Assembly (NCBI GenBank): GCA_963848205.1
Contig: CAWKCV010000005.1
Span: 517,185 to 581,184, forward strand
Reading direction: 5' to 3'
DNA length: 64,000 bases
DNA from: BOG-908 sp963848205
GTDB lineage: Bacteria; Pseudomonadota; Alphaproteobacteria; Acetobacterales; Acetobacteraceae
Shown here: positions 47,654 through 56,412 of the stretch, piece by piece
Numbering within the stretch: position 1 is the stretch's first letter
Layout of the letters: every line of letters starts with the position of its first letter
Notes under the pieces: model-generated
Told to the model about the DNA's origin: nothing
What the model saw: the letters and a program-made list of their open reading frames with translations, nothing else
Database searches by the model: none
Position numbers and translations under genes: made by a program

Positions 47654-48208
47654 ATGCCCGTTCTACCCGACCACTGGATACGCCGCATGGCGAGAGAACA
47701 CGCGATGATCGAGCCATTCGTCGAAAACCAGCGGCGCGAGGGCGTGATCAGCTACGGCCTCTCCAGCTACGGCTACGACGCGCGCGTCGCACCCGATTTC
47801 CGCGTGTTCACCAACGTGGATAGCGTCATCGTCGACCCCAAGGCGTTCAGCGCGGACAGTTTCGTCACCCGAACGGCGGATGTATGCATCATCCCGCCGA
47901 ACAGTTTCGCATTGGCGCACACGGTCGAGTATTTCCGCATCCCGCGCGATGTTCTGGTGATCTGCCTCGGCAAATCGACATACGCGCGCTGCGGAATCAT
48001 CGTCAACGTGACGCCGCTTGAGCCTGAATGGGAAGGCCAGGTAACGATCGAGATCAGCAACACCACCCCGTTGCCGGCGAAGATCCATGCCAATGAGGGA
48101 ATTTGCCAGTTCCTGTTTTTGCGGGGGGAGAGTGCACCCGAGGTGAGCTATGCGGATCGGGGGGGAAAGTATATGCGGCAGGTTGGGGTGTCGCTGCCGA
48201 GATTGTAA
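47654..48208 (+). CDS. dcd: dCTP deaminase
   Basis: Deaminates dCTP to dUTP, the main source of dUMP for thymidylate. 184 residues, exactly the family length. Motifs: MPVLPDHWIRRMAREHAMIE, ISYGLSSYGYDARVAPDF, VCIIPPNSFALAHTVEYFRI, CLGKSTYARCGIIVNVTPLE (catalytic Glu region), EGICQFLFLRGESAPEVSYA, GGKYMRQVGVSLPRL. A hairpin element starts right after the stop. Confidence 0.95.
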   Translation: MPVLPDHWIRRMAREHAMIEPFVENQRREGVISYGLSSYGYDARVAPDFRVFTNVDSVIVDPKAFSADSFVTRTADVCIIPPNSFALAHTVEYFRIPRDVLVICLGKSTYARCGIIVNVTPLEPEWEGQVTIEISNTTPLPAKIHANEGICQFLFLRGESAPEVSYADRGGKYMRQVGVSLPRL

Positions 48209-48280
48209 GAAGGAAATTCTTTTTTGAAAAAAAGGAATCAAAACTTTTGCTTCTTGGCTTTGGTCTTTCACGGTTCTCTG
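48209..48280 (-). repeat. Dispersed hairpin element, copy 10
   Basis: GAAGGAAATTCTTTTTTG, AAAAAAAGGAATC, AAAACTTTTGCTTCTTGGC, and a weak tail to CACGGTTCTCTG. Starts at the base after the dcd stop and fills the gap to murA. Confidence 0.75.
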
Positions 48281-48299
48281 TTTTGTTGAAGGTCGAAAA

Positions 48300-49547
48300 T
48301 TGGATCGCATCTTAATCAAAGGCGGGCGGCCGCTGAGCGGGGAAATCCTGATTGGCGGCGCGAAGAATGCGGCGTTGCCGCTGATGGCCGCGGGTTTGCT
48401 GACGGACGAGCGCCTCGTGCTCGGCAATGTGCCGGCATTGGCCGATCTGGCGACCATGGGAGCGCTGTTGTCGCAGCACGGTATAGCGGTCGAATCAGGC
48501 GCCCGCACGCTGTCGCTCGGCGGGCGGATCACCAACACGCTCGCGCCTTACGACATCGTTTGCAAGATGCGCGCGTCCGTTCTCGTGCTTGGCCCGTTGC
48601 TCGCGCGCTGCCGGGAGGCTCGCGTGTCGCTGCCGGGTGGCTGTGCCATCGGGGCGCGCCCGGTCGATCTCCACCTCAAAGGGCTGGAACAGATGGGTGC
48701 AGAAATCACCCTCGACGGCGGCTATATCAATGCGGCCGTGCCGCAAGGTTTGCGTGGCGCTGATTTCGTCTTTCCATTCGTCTCCGTCGGCGCCACGGAA
48801 AATCTGCTGATGGCAGCCACACTTGCGGACGGCCGCACGGTATTATCCAACGCTGCGCGCGAGCCGGAAATTACGGATCTTGCCGAATGCCTGATGAAGA
48901 TGGGTGCGCGCATCGAGGGGATCGGCACCGACCAGCTCATCATCGACGGTGTCTCCGCACTGCATGGCGCCGATCATCCGATCGTTCCCGACCGCATCGA
49001 GGCCGGCACCTACGCCTGCGCCGCCGGGATCGCCGGTGGCGAACTGATGCTGCGTGGCGCGCGGCTGGAACATATTGCCTCGGTGGCGACCGCTCTTGCC
49101 GAGGCAGGCGTGGATATCAGCGAAGTCGAGGGCGGCCTTTCGGTCAGGCGGCTGAACGGATTGCACGGTGTCGATATGCGCACCGAGCCTTATCCCGGAT
49201 TCCCGACCGATATGCAGGCACAATTGATGAGCCTGATGTCGGTGGCCGAGGGTGCCGCGATGCTGACGGAGACGATCTTCGAAAACCGTTTCATGCATGT
49301 GCCGGAAATGAACCGGATGGGTGCGCGCATCAACGTGCACGGTGCGTCCGCCATCGTGCGCGGTGTGAAACGCCTGCAGGGCGCGCAGGTGATGGCAACC
49401 GATTTGCGCGCGAGCATGTCGCTGGTCATTGCCGGCCTGGCGGCGCAGGGTGAGACGGTGGTCAATCGGGTGTATCACCTCGATCGCGGATATGAGGCGG
49501 TGGAGCGGAAGCTTGGGGCGTGTGGGGCTGAGATTGAGCGGATTTAG
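48300..49547 (+). CDS. murA: UDP-N-acetylglucosamine 1-carboxyvinyltransferase
   Basis: First committed step of peptidoglycan synthesis: transfers enolpyruvyl from PEP to UDP-GlcNAc; target of fosfomycin. 415 residues. Start TTG 48300 (MDRILIKGGRPLSGEI), with GAAGG upstream. The catalytic Cys is in LPGGCAIGARPVDLHLKGLE (Cys115, as in E. coli), so a fosfomycin-sensitive form by this residue. Other blocks: SGEILIGGAKNAALPLMAAG, PYPGFPTDMQAQLMSLMSVA, DLRASMSLVIAGLAAQGETV. A hairpin element follows the stop. Confidence 0.95.
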   Translation: MDRILIKGGRPLSGEILIGGAKNAALPLMAAGLLTDERLVLGNVPALADLATMGALLSQHGIAVESGARTLSLGGRITNTLAPYDIVCKMRASVLVLGPLLARCREARVSLPGGCAIGARPVDLHLKGLEQMGAEITLDGGYINAAVPQGLRGADFVFPFVSVGATENLLMAATLADGRTVLSNAAREPEITDLAECLMKMGARIEGIGTDQLIIDGVSALHGADHPIVPDRIEAGTYACAAGIAGGELMLRGARLEHIASVATALAEAGVDISEVEGGLSVRRLNGLHGVDMRTEPYPGFPTDMQAQLMSLMSVAEGAAMLTETIFENRFMHVPEMNRMGARINVHGASAIVRGVKRLQGAQVMATDLRASMSLVIAGLAAQGETVVNRVYHLDRGYEAVERKLGACGAEIERI

Positions 49548-49609
49548 GAAGACTTCTTTTTTGAAAAAAAGCAAAAAACCCTTGCTCGCGCTGTCGCGAG
49601 CCCATCATG
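49548..49609 (-). repeat. Dispersed hairpin element, copy 11 (inverted pair with copy 12)
   Basis: GAAGACTTCTTTTTTG, AAAAAAAGCAAAAAACCC, TTGCTCGCGCTGTCGCGAG. Starts at the base after the murA stop and carries the GCTGTCGCG tail. Confidence 0.75.
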
Positions 49610-49627
49610 TGCATACGCCAATGAACA

Positions 49628-49670
49628 GGAGTTTTTTGGTCCTTCTTTTCAAGAAAGGACTGCTTCCTTG
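49628..49670 (+). repeat. Dispersed hairpin element, copy 12, ending in a TTG start codon
   Basis: GGAGTTTTTTGGTCCTTC, TTTTCAAGAAAGGAC, TGCTTCCTTG. GTCCTT pairs with AAGGAC. The last TTG is the start of the SDR gene, and AAAGGA in the 3' arm is its only ribosome-site candidate. Confidence 0.75.
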
Positions 49671-50393
49671 ACCTCCTCCACCGCCATAATCGGCGCCGGC
49701 GACTTCATCGGCGCCGCCATCGCCCGCCGTTTCGCCGCCGGCGGCCACCACGTCTTCGCCGGCCGCCGCAACGGCGACAAACTCGCACCCCTGATCGCGC
49801 AAATCGAAGCGTCAGGCGGCCGTTGCACTGGCCGCACGCTAGACGCGCGCCAGGAGGAAGGCGTGACCGCGTTCCTGGCCGAAGCCGAGGCCGCCGCACC
49901 CCTCGCCGTGTGCGTGTTCAACGTCGGCGCCAACGTGAACTTCCCGATCCTGGAGACGACGGAGCGGGTGTTCCGCAAGGTTTGGGAGATGGCCTGCTAC
50001 TCCGGCTTCCTGGCCGGGCGCGAGGCGGCGCGGCTGATGCTGCCGCGTGGCCAGGGCACGATCATCTTCACCGGTGCGACGGCCAGCCTGCGCGGCGGTT
50101 CAGGGTATGCGGCGTTCGCCAGCGCCAAGTTCGGCTTGCGCGCGCTGGCCCAAAGCATGGCGCGCGAGTTGGGTCCGCAAGGCATCCACGTGGCGCATCT
50201 GGTCATCGATGCCGGTGTGGACACGGCGTTCGTGCGCAATCTACGCCGCGAGCGCCTGGGGCTGGACTCGACCGAGCCCGGCGAGCTCGTCGATCCCGCC
50301 TCGATCGCGGACACCTACTGGCAGCTTCATATGCAGCCGCGTGACGCGTGGACGCACGAGCTCGATCTGCGCCCTTACAAGGAAGCCTGGTGA
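49668..50393 (+). CDS. SDR-family oxidoreductase
   Basis: 241-residue short-chain dehydrogenase-like protein. Start TTG 49668. Cofactor site STAIIGAGDFIGAAIARRFA; NVGANVNFPILETTERVF; IIFTGATASLRGGSGYAAFA with Ser-like TAS and Tyr of GYAAFASAK (Tyr-x4-Lys spacing is one longer than classical Tyr-x3-Lys). C-terminal LDLRPYKEAW is typical of one alphaproteobacterial subgroup. Paired by close spacing with the DsbA-like isomerase. Substrate unknown. Confidence 0.83.
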   Translation: MTSSTAIIGAGDFIGAAIARRFAAGGHHVFAGRRNGDKLAPLIAQIEASGGRCTGRTLDARQEEGVTAFLAEAEAAAPLAVCVFNVGANVNFPILETTERVFRKVWEMACYSGFLAGREAARLMLPRGQGTIIFTGATASLRGGSGYAAFASAKFGLRALAQSMARELGPQGIHVAHLVIDAGVDTAFVRNLRRERLGLDSTEPGELVDPASIADTYWQLHMQPRDAWTHELDLRPYKEAW

Positions 50394-50394
50394 G

Positions 50395-51000
50395 ATGAAC
50401 GAAATCGAGTTCCATTTCGACTTCGGCAGCCCGAATGCCTATCTCGTGCATCGCGCAATCCCAGGTGCCACGGCGCGCACGGGAGCGACGTTCCGCTATG
50501 TGCCGATCCTGCTCGGCGGCGTGTTCAAAGCGACCAACAACCGGTCTCCGATCGAGGCGTTCGGCGGCATTCCCGCTAAAATGGCATTCATGCATCTGGA
50601 AATGAACCGCTTCCAGGCGCGCCACGGCATCACGGATTTTCGCATGAACCCGCATTTTCCGATCAACTCGCTCCTGCTGATGCGCGGCGCGATAGCTGCC
50701 GGCCACGAGGACTGCTTCGCCCGCTATGTCGATGTCGTGTTCCACAACATGTGGTCGGAGCCGACGAAGATGGACGATCCCGCGATCGTGCACGCCGCGC
50801 TGCAGGACGCTGGCCTGAATGCCGACCGGCTGCTCGAACGCGCACAGGCGCCCGAGATCAAGCAGGAACTGGCCCGCAACACCGAGGCATCCGTTGCGCG
50901 CGGCAATTTTGGCACGCCTACGTTTTTCGTGGGCGAAGAGATGTTCTTCGGCAAGGACCAGCTGCGCGACGCCGAGGAAGCCGCCGCCCGCCGCACATGA
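50395..51000 (+). CDS. DsbA-like 2-hydroxychromene-2-carboxylate isomerase family protein
   Basis: 201 residues from ATG 50395, one base after the SDR stop, with AGGAAG upstream. Thioredoxin-fold kappa-class GST/HCCA isomerase type: IEFHFDFGSPNAYLVHRAIP, FRYVPILLGGVFKATNNRSP, NSLLLMRGAIAAGHEDCFAR, and ARGNFGTPTFFVGEEMFFGK with the cis-Pro. The Ser of FDFGSPN takes the place of a redox Cys. Uses glutathione in known enzymes; likely works with the SDR on an aromatic or electrophilic compound. Confidence 0.87.
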   Translation: MNEIEFHFDFGSPNAYLVHRAIPGATARTGATFRYVPILLGGVFKATNNRSPIEAFGGIPAKMAFMHLEMNRFQARHGITDFRMNPHFPINSLLLMRGAIAAGHEDCFARYVDVVFHNMWSEPTKMDDPAIVHAALQDAGLNADRLLERAQAPEIKQELARNTEASVARGNFGTPTFFVGEEMFFGKDQLRDAEEAAARRT

Positions 51001-51074
51001 CACCCCACCGTCGCCCAAATTCTACCTGGCGGTGCAGACCGGGCAGATTGAAGGCAAGGTAAGGGCGGCAGGCT

Positions 51075-51872
51075 CTAAAATGTAATCTGGTCGCCCACGA
51101 ACAGGGAGAGTTCGTTTGTGAGAGTGGCGTGCTGAAGACCCCGGCCGATTGCGATCATGGGATGATGCGTCTCGCTCGCGGTGTAGGTCACGCCCGCGCA
51201 GAGACTGGTGGTTGGCACGCTTGCGTTTGACGTCGGCTGGATGTGGAAGATCTCTGTGCCGACACTCCAGAGCGGCGTCAGTGCATAGGTGACGCCAATA
51301 CCGGAGAACCAGGAGTTGCCGCTGCCCGCGCCTGGATTGACGGTGTATCCGGCATTGGCGAACACGTTCCATCGCTTAAATGCCTTGTCCAGAACGAGGG
51401 GAATCACGCCATGCACGTGCCCGGTGCCAAGGTTGCGTTGCGCCGAGCCTGATGGCAGCTCTAGGGCGGGTGCGATGCCGATATTTGGCGCCCACCCATG
51501 TTCGTCGTCATCAAGGAAGCGATATTTCACGCCCAACTCGTCGTCGCCGGGTCCCACAGCGCTTCCCGAAAGGGCATTGTCGAACGCGAGTGGCGCGAAT
51601 GCGTGCAGTTCGACGCGGTCGGTCAGCCCGTAATTGACTTCCACACCCAGCACAGTGCCAAACTGGTCCCCTCTGACCGATGTGATCTGGCTGCCGACGT
51701 TGATCTCGTAGTGACCTTTTGCCGGCGTTCCCGCATCATCCGTGCTGTAGGGGACGCCCGCGCAAGCTGGCTGCGTTGCACTTAATAACGCGATGGGGAA
51801 CGCCGCCATACTCAGCTTTGCTTTGGCGCGAGACACAAACAGCCGGAGAGTCTGTGCAAGTTCCTGGGACAT
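51075..51872 (-). CDS. Outer-membrane beta-barrel protein of the MetA-pathway-like transporter family
   Basis: 265 residues. N-terminus with SMAAFPIALLSATQPACAG as a signal peptide; a later start at 51809 is possible. The mature part alternates strands of aromatic/charged pattern (HYEINVGSQITSVRG; VELHAFAPLAF; GVKYRFLDDDEHGWAPNIG; GIGVTYALTPLWSVGTEIF) and ends in Phe (VGDQITF), as outer-membrane barrels do. Resembles the phenol/MetA-degradation-associated family (transporter). Cargo unknown. Confidence 0.68.
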   Translation of the reverse strand: MSQELAQTLRLFVSRAKAKLSMAAFPIALLSATQPACAGVPYSTDDAGTPAKGHYEINVGSQITSVRGDQFGTVLGVEVNYGLTDRVELHAFAPLAFDNALSGSAVGPGDDELGVKYRFLDDDEHGWAPNIGIAPALELPSGSAQRNLGTGHVHGVIPLVLDKAFKRWNVFANAGYTVNPGAGSGNSWFSGIGVTYALTPLWSVGTEIFHIQPTSNASVPTTSLCAGVTYTASETHHPMIAIGRGLQHATLTNELSLFVGDQITF

Positions 51873-52200
51873 TGTCGCTAATCTCGTTGCTGCTCCCAGA
51901 ATACGGGACGAACATTAACTTCGATTGAAGCGAGTGCAATTCACCAGACTTTCGTTGAAGCTCGAATTGAACTCCGCGCTTGATGCAGTGGGGATTGAGA
52001 CCGCGGTGCAAACATCGCTTTGCTTTGTCCGTTGCCAGCACAGCCAAAAAGCCGGAGGGTACAAGATGCAAACTCGCATCCTGTACCCTCCGGCTCTAGT
52101 TATAGTGACTAGTCGGCACCGTTACTTGCAGGTGAGTCCGACGGATCTGACGGCGTTCTGCTTTTACTCGATCAGGACACTACGTCCCGTTCAAAGTGTG
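51873..52200. other. Intergenic region with a long hairpin
   Basis: 328 bases without a gene. The long inverted repeat at 52050-52095 is listed separately. The rest is ordinary spacer between two minus-strand genes. Confidence 0.5.
52050..52095. terminator. Strong hairpin downstream of the chemoreceptor gene
   Basis: AGCCGGAGGGTACA pairs perfectly with TGTACCCTCCGGCT (14 bp), and inside GATGC pairs with GCATC with single-base bulges. No T-run follows on either side, so it may be a processing/decay stem or weak terminator for the chemoreceptor, or act in the leader of the barrel-protein gene. Confidence 0.55.
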
Positions 52201-53910
52201 CTAGGCGCCAGCCCTCACCGCCTGTAGGAAGCGGCCGACTTCGGCCCGCAACACGCCGGCTTCTTGGCCGATGGTGGCGGCGCCGACCACGACGACTTCG
52301 CTGGCCGCACCTGCTTGGCCGGCCAATTCGACCACCTGGACCATCGCGGCCGCCGACTGCAGCGTGGCATGGGATACGGTTTGAACGCTGTTGGCGATCT
52401 CCCGGGTTGTCATGCTCTGTTGTTCGGTTGCGGCCGCCATGGCAGTCGCCACGTTCGCCATGCCGCCGATCATGTCGCAGACGTCGCGGACGGCAGTCAC
52501 CGTCGCTATGGTGGCGCTTTTGACGGTGGATATCTGCCTGCCGATTTCGGCGGTCGCATTCGCCGTCTGCGCTGCCAGCGCTTTGACTTCGCCGGCCACG
52601 ACGGCAAACCCTTTTCCGGCATCGCCGGCCCTGGCAGCTTCGATCGTCGCGTTCAGCGCCAGAAGGTTGGTCTGCGAAGCGATCTGGTCGATCAGATTGA
52701 CGACTTCACCGATCCGGCCGGTTGCCTCCGTCAGGCTGGCGATCGTCGCCTGGCTGGCTTCCGCGCGTCGCACCGCCTCATGCGAGGTTTGCGTCGCGGA
52801 AGCCACCTGGCGCGCGATCTCGGAGAAGCTGGTAATCAGTTCCTCGACAGCCGAGGCGGTCGAGCTTAGGTCGCGCGAGGATCTTTCAGCGCCGCTCGAT
52901 GTGTTTGTCGCTTCCGCGTGTACTACGGACGAAGCGGTAGTCATGGCGCCGGCTGCGTTGCGCATGTCGTCCGCAGAATTTGTCAGCTTGTCCATGGCCG
53001 TTGTAATCGAACGGCCGAACAGTTCCGTCTCACGCTCGATGTTATCCTGGCGCCGGGTTCGTGCGGCGCGCGCTTCTTCCTGTTCGGCTTCGATGCGCGC
53101 AGACTGGATCATGTTATCGCGAAACACGCGGACAGCCGCCCCCATTTCGCCGACTTCGTCGCGGCGGTTTGCTGCCGGCAGCTCTACGCTCATATCCTGA
53201 TTGGCCAACTGGCGCATGGCCTGGGTGAGATGTTTGATCGGTGCACAGATTTCGCGCTTGACCAGCCAACCGATGATGATCGTCAGGGCCGCGGCCACTG
53301 CGAGCAGCGCGAAAATGTCAATTCGGCTCGCCTCGACAGAAGCACTACCTTTCCGACCGAACTGCGCGATCTGGCGACGTTGAAAATCATATGTGTTTTT
53401 CAGAGCGTCAATAGCTGCGGCGCGGCGAACGCTTAAATCGCCCAGAAAAAGTCTATCTGCCTCGGCAAGGGCGCCGGACAGCTCGGATGCGCGGGTTGTT
53501 TGCCGTAGGGCGTCGAAATCCTGCCAAGCTTTTGCCGTCGCCTCGTGGAGCTTGGTTTCCACCCCAGGATCGATTCCGGTAGCGACATAATCGGCATAGG
53601 CAGCGTGCGCCGCGGTGTTTGCCAGATCGGCCTTTGCAGCCAGCGCGGCCTGCTCGGCGGGCGATTGTGCGAAGTGAGCCAGGAGATCGGCGCTCGTCAG
53701 CCGCTCGAAATCGATCCTCGCCAGGGTCAAGCTTCTGGCACCAGGTTCCTGATCGAGCATCAAATCGATAGCGCCGGTAACGATGCCGAGCCTTTGCAGC
53801 GAAAAGAGCCCTAAAACGATCAGAAAACAGAACATGAGGCCAAACGCGGCAAATGCTTTCTGGCGGATCGACAGACGCTGAAGCAGCGGGGGGGAGGTGC
53901 GTTCGATCAT
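52201..53910 (-). CDS. Methyl-accepting chemotaxis protein
   Basis: 569 residues from ATG 53910 (MIERTSPPLLQRLSIRQK); the frame extends to 54069 without support. TM1 ~22-42 (FGLMFCFLIVLGLFSL), a periplasmic helical bundle of about 150 residues, TM2 (IFALLAVAAALTIIIGWLV), then HAMP (APIKHLTQAMRQLANQDMSV; AVRVFRDNMIQSARIE). The signalling hairpin tip reads IGEVVNLIDQIASQTNLLAL and NATIEAARAGDAGKGFAVVA, then GEVKALAAQTANATAEIG. Relays ligand signals to CheA/CheW. No other chemotaxis genes are nearby apart from the broken CheB-like gene. Confidence 0.93.
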   Translation of the reverse strand: MIERTSPPLLQRLSIRQKAFAAFGLMFCFLIVLGLFSLQRLGIVTGAIDLMLDQEPGARSLTLARIDFERLTSADLLAHFAQSPAEQAALAAKADLANTAAHAAYADYVATGIDPGVETKLHEATAKAWQDFDALRQTTRASELSGALAEADRLFLGDLSVRRAAAIDALKNTYDFQRRQIAQFGRKGSASVEASRIDIFALLAVAAALTIIIGWLVKREICAPIKHLTQAMRQLANQDMSVELPAANRRDEVGEMGAAVRVFRDNMIQSARIEAEQEEARAARTRRQDNIERETELFGRSITTAMDKLTNSADDMRNAAGAMTTASSVVHAEATNTSSGAERSSRDLSSTASAVEELITSFSEIARQVASATQTSHEAVRRAEASQATIASLTEATGRIGEVVNLIDQIASQTNLLALNATIEAARAGDAGKGFAVVAGEVKALAAQTANATAEIGRQISTVKSATIATVTAVRDVCDMIGGMANVATAMAAATEQQSMTTREIANSVQTVSHATLQSAAAMVQVVELAGQAGAASEVVVVGAATIGQEAGVLRAEVGRFLQAVRAGA

Positions 53911-54094
53911 CTCATCGGACTTTTCGGCTATGGGATCCGTCGCGAGTTTAGCCAAGGTCCACCAACAACTGCTTAACAGCGCCTGACCAGCAATCGTCGC
54001 AACGTTCTGATGTCGTCTGCTTCGTCCCTGCGGGTCGGTGCCCGGCAGATCAGCCAGTGGGCTCTCCACAGGCCTTCATGCTATGCGCCCGTCC

Positions 54095-54784
54095 ATGAGC
54101 GCCCCCTTCCGCGAAACCGACCTCGCCCCGCACACCCAGCCCCCCCTCATTCTGGCGCTGCCCAAAGGCCGCATCCTCGCCGAATGTGGCCCGGTTCTCG
54201 CCCGCGCCGGCGTGGAACCCGCGGCCGACTACCGCGACGAGGACAGCCGGCGCCTGCGCTTTCCCACCAGCGACCCGATGCTCGACGTGGTGCGCGTCCG
54301 CCCGTTCGATGTGGCGACGTTCGTGGCCTACGGCGCGGCCCAGCTCGGCATTTGCGGCGGTGACGTGTTGGGCGAGTTCGATTATCCGGAAATCTACGCG
54401 CCCCTCGACCTCGGCATCGGCGCCTGCCGCGTTTCGGTCGCCGCCCCGATCGAGGAGGAGCTGGACGATCCGGCGCGCTGGTCCAGCGTGCGTGTAGCCA
54501 CTAAATACCCCAACACCGCACGCCGGCATTACGCGGCGCGCGGCATCCATGCCGATGTGGTGCACCTCAACGGTGCCATGGAACTGGCCCCTGGCCTCGG
54601 CCTGTCCCGCCTGATCGTCGATCTGGTGCAGACCGGCTCCACGTTGCGCGCCAACGGGTTGCGGGAGACGGAGGTGATCGCCCACGTCACCAGCCGCCTC
54701 ATCGTCAACCGTACGGCGCTGAAAACGCGGCCCGAGGAAATCGCGGCGTGGATCGCCCGCTTTCGCGCGGCGATCGTCGCATGA
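54095..54784 (+). CDS. hisG: ATP phosphoribosyltransferase, short form
   Basis: First step of histidine synthesis (ATP plus PRPP). 229 residues from ATG 54095 (another ATG at 54083 is in frame). Short-form enzyme lacking the regulatory ACT-like C-terminus, so it should need HisZ; hisZ is not in the window. Blocks: LILALPKGRILAECGPVLAR, DVATFVAYGAAQLGICGGDV, RVATKYPNTARRHYAARGI, AMELAPGLGLSRLIVDLVQT (PRPP loop region GSTLRANGL). Overlaps hisD by ATGA. Confidence 0.94.
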   Translation: MSAPFRETDLAPHTQPPLILALPKGRILAECGPVLARAGVEPAADYRDEDSRRLRFPTSDPMLDVVRVRPFDVATFVAYGAAQLGICGGDVLGEFDYPEIYAPLDLGIGACRVSVAAPIEEELDDPARWSSVRVATKYPNTARRHYAARGIHADVVHLNGAMELAPGLGLSRLIVDLVQTGSTLRANGLRETEVIAHVTSRLIVNRTALKTRPEEIAAWIARFRAAIVA

Positions 54785-56070
54785 AGCGGCTTTCGACCGC
54801 CGCGCCCGGTTTTGCTGCCGACTTCGAGGCCCTGCTCGCCGAGGCGCGTGAGACCACGGCCAGCGTGGATGCGGCGGTGTCCGCGATCATCGCGCGCGTC
54901 CGTGCCGAAGGTGATGCGGCCCTGTGCGCCTACACCGCGCAGTTCGACCGGCTGGAGCTCCACCCCGGCGCGCTGCGCGTCACGCCTGCCGAGATCGACC
55001 AGGCCTGCGCCGGGACGCCCGCCGACCTGCATGCGGCACTCGACCTCGCAGCCAACCGCATCGAGGCGTTTCATCGCGCGCAGATGCCGGTCGACATGCA
55101 GCTGCATGACGATGCGGGCGTCACCGCCGGCCTGCGCTGGACGGCGCTCGACAGCGTCGGGATCTACGTGCCGGGCGGCAAGGCGGCTTATCCCTCGTCG
55201 GTGCTGATGAACGCGATCCCCGCCCATGTCGCCGGCGTCGCGCGCATCGCCATGTGCGTGCCTACACCCGGGGGCGTGCTGAACCCGCTGGTGCTGGCAG
55301 CCGCACGGCGCGCGGGCGTGGACGAGATATTCCGCGTCGGCGGTGCGCAGGCGGTGGCCGCCTTGGCCTATGGCACGCCGACCATCGCGCCGGTGGACCG
55401 GATCGTCGGCCCCGGCAACGCGTATGTGGCCGAAGCCAAGCGCCAAGTGTTCGGCCGCGTCGGCATCGACGGCGTCAACGGACCCTCCGAAGTGCTGATC
55501 CTGGCCGACGCCCATAACGACCCGCGGCTGGTCGCCATCGACCTGCTGGCCCAGGCCGAACACGACGAATCCGCCCAGTCCATCCTGATCACCGATGATC
55601 CCGGTTTCGCCGACCGCGTGGCCGACGCCGTGCAGACCGAGCTTGCGTCGCTGCCGCGCGCGGCCATCGCGGGTGCGAGCTGGGCGGACCACGGCGCCAT
55701 CATCCTGGTGCGTGACTGGGACGAAGCGGCCGGGCTCGCCAACCGGCTCGCCGCCGAACATCTGCAGATCATGGTCGAGGACCATTCGGCCCTGTTCGCC
55801 AGCATACGCCATGCGGGCAGCATCTTCCTTGGCCGCTTCACTCCCGAAGCGCTCGGCGACTACATCGCCGGCCCGAACCACGTGCTGCCGACCGGGCGCA
55901 CCGCCCGGTTCGCCAGCGGTCTCTCCACCTATGACTTTCTCAAGCGCACCACCTATATAGAGGCGAGTGCTTCGGCCCTCGCGCGCATCGGCCCGGCGGC
56001 CGCCCTGCTTGCCACGGCGGAGGGTCTGACCGCCCATGCACTGAGCCTGACGGCGCGTCTTCCGGCTTGA
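54781..56070 (+). CDS. hisD: Histidinol dehydrogenase
   Basis: Last two oxidations of histidine synthesis (histidinol to histidine), zinc enzyme. 429 residues from ATG 54781, overlapping the hisG stop. Blocks: GLRWTALDSVGIYVPGGKAA, VMFRVGGAQ-like IFRVGGAQAVAALAYGTPTI, DRIVGPGNAYVAEAKRQVFG, GVNGPSEVLILADAHNDPRL, LLAQAEHDESAQSILITDD and AAEHLQIMVEDHSALFASI with the catalytic Glu-His. Directly precedes infA. Confidence 0.95.
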   Translation: MKRLSTAAPGFAADFEALLAEARETTASVDAAVSAIIARVRAEGDAALCAYTAQFDRLELHPGALRVTPAEIDQACAGTPADLHAALDLAANRIEAFHRAQMPVDMQLHDDAGVTAGLRWTALDSVGIYVPGGKAAYPSSVLMNAIPAHVAGVARIAMCVPTPGGVLNPLVLAAARRAGVDEIFRVGGAQAVAALAYGTPTIAPVDRIVGPGNAYVAEAKRQVFGRVGIDGVNGPSEVLILADAHNDPRLVAIDLLAQAEHDESAQSILITDDPGFADRVADAVQTELASLPRAAIAGASWADHGAIILVRDWDEAAGLANRLAAEHLQIMVEDHSALFASIRHAGSIFLGRFTPEALGDYIAGPNHVLPTGRTARFASGLSTYDFLKRTTYIEASASALARIGPAAALLATAEGLTAHALSLTARLPA

Positions 56071-56123
56071 CCTGCGCCGACCCGGTCATCACAACGCACA
56101 AATAATTATTCAATAGAGGCCTG

Positions 56124-56345
56124 ATGTCCAAAGAAGACATGATCGAGTTCAGCGGCATCGTCACCGAACTGCTGCCTAACGCAATGTTCCGCGTCAAACT
56201 TGATACCAACGAACACTCCATTCTCGCCCAGGTCAGCGGCAAGATGCGCAAGAACCGGATCCGCGTGCTTGCGGGCGATCGGGTGAATGTCGAGATGACG
56301 CCTTACGACTTGTCGAAGGGGCGGATTACGTTTCGGTTTAAGTGA
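56124..56345 (+). CDS. infA: Translation initiation factor IF-1
   Basis: 73-residue S1/OB-fold protein that binds the 30S A site. MSKEDMIEFSGIVTELLPNA, FRVKLDTNEHSILAQVSGKM, RKNRIRVLAGDRVNVEMTPY, DLSKGRITFRFK: full-length and canonical. Start ATG 56124 preceded by AGAGGCCTG. A short AT-rich stretch (AATAATTATTCAATAG) just upstream may be its promoter. Confidence 0.97.
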   Translation: MSKEDMIEFSGIVTELLPNAMFRVKLDTNEHSILAQVSGKMRKNRIRVLAGDRVNVEMTPYDLSKGRITFRFK

Positions 56346-56350
56346 GGCGA

Positions 56351-56412
56351 GGCAGACAGTTCTTTTTTGAAAAAAAGAACCAAAAAACTTTTGCTCTTAG
56401 GCGGTCGCTTTG
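56351..56412 (-). repeat. Dispersed hairpin element, copy 13
   Basis: GGCAGACAGTTCTTTTTTG, AAAAAAAGAACCAAAAAAC, TTTTGCTCTTAGGCGGTCGC. GTTCTTTTTT pairs with AAAAAAGAAC. Between infA and maf; it reaches to the TTG start codon of maf. Confidence 0.75.
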
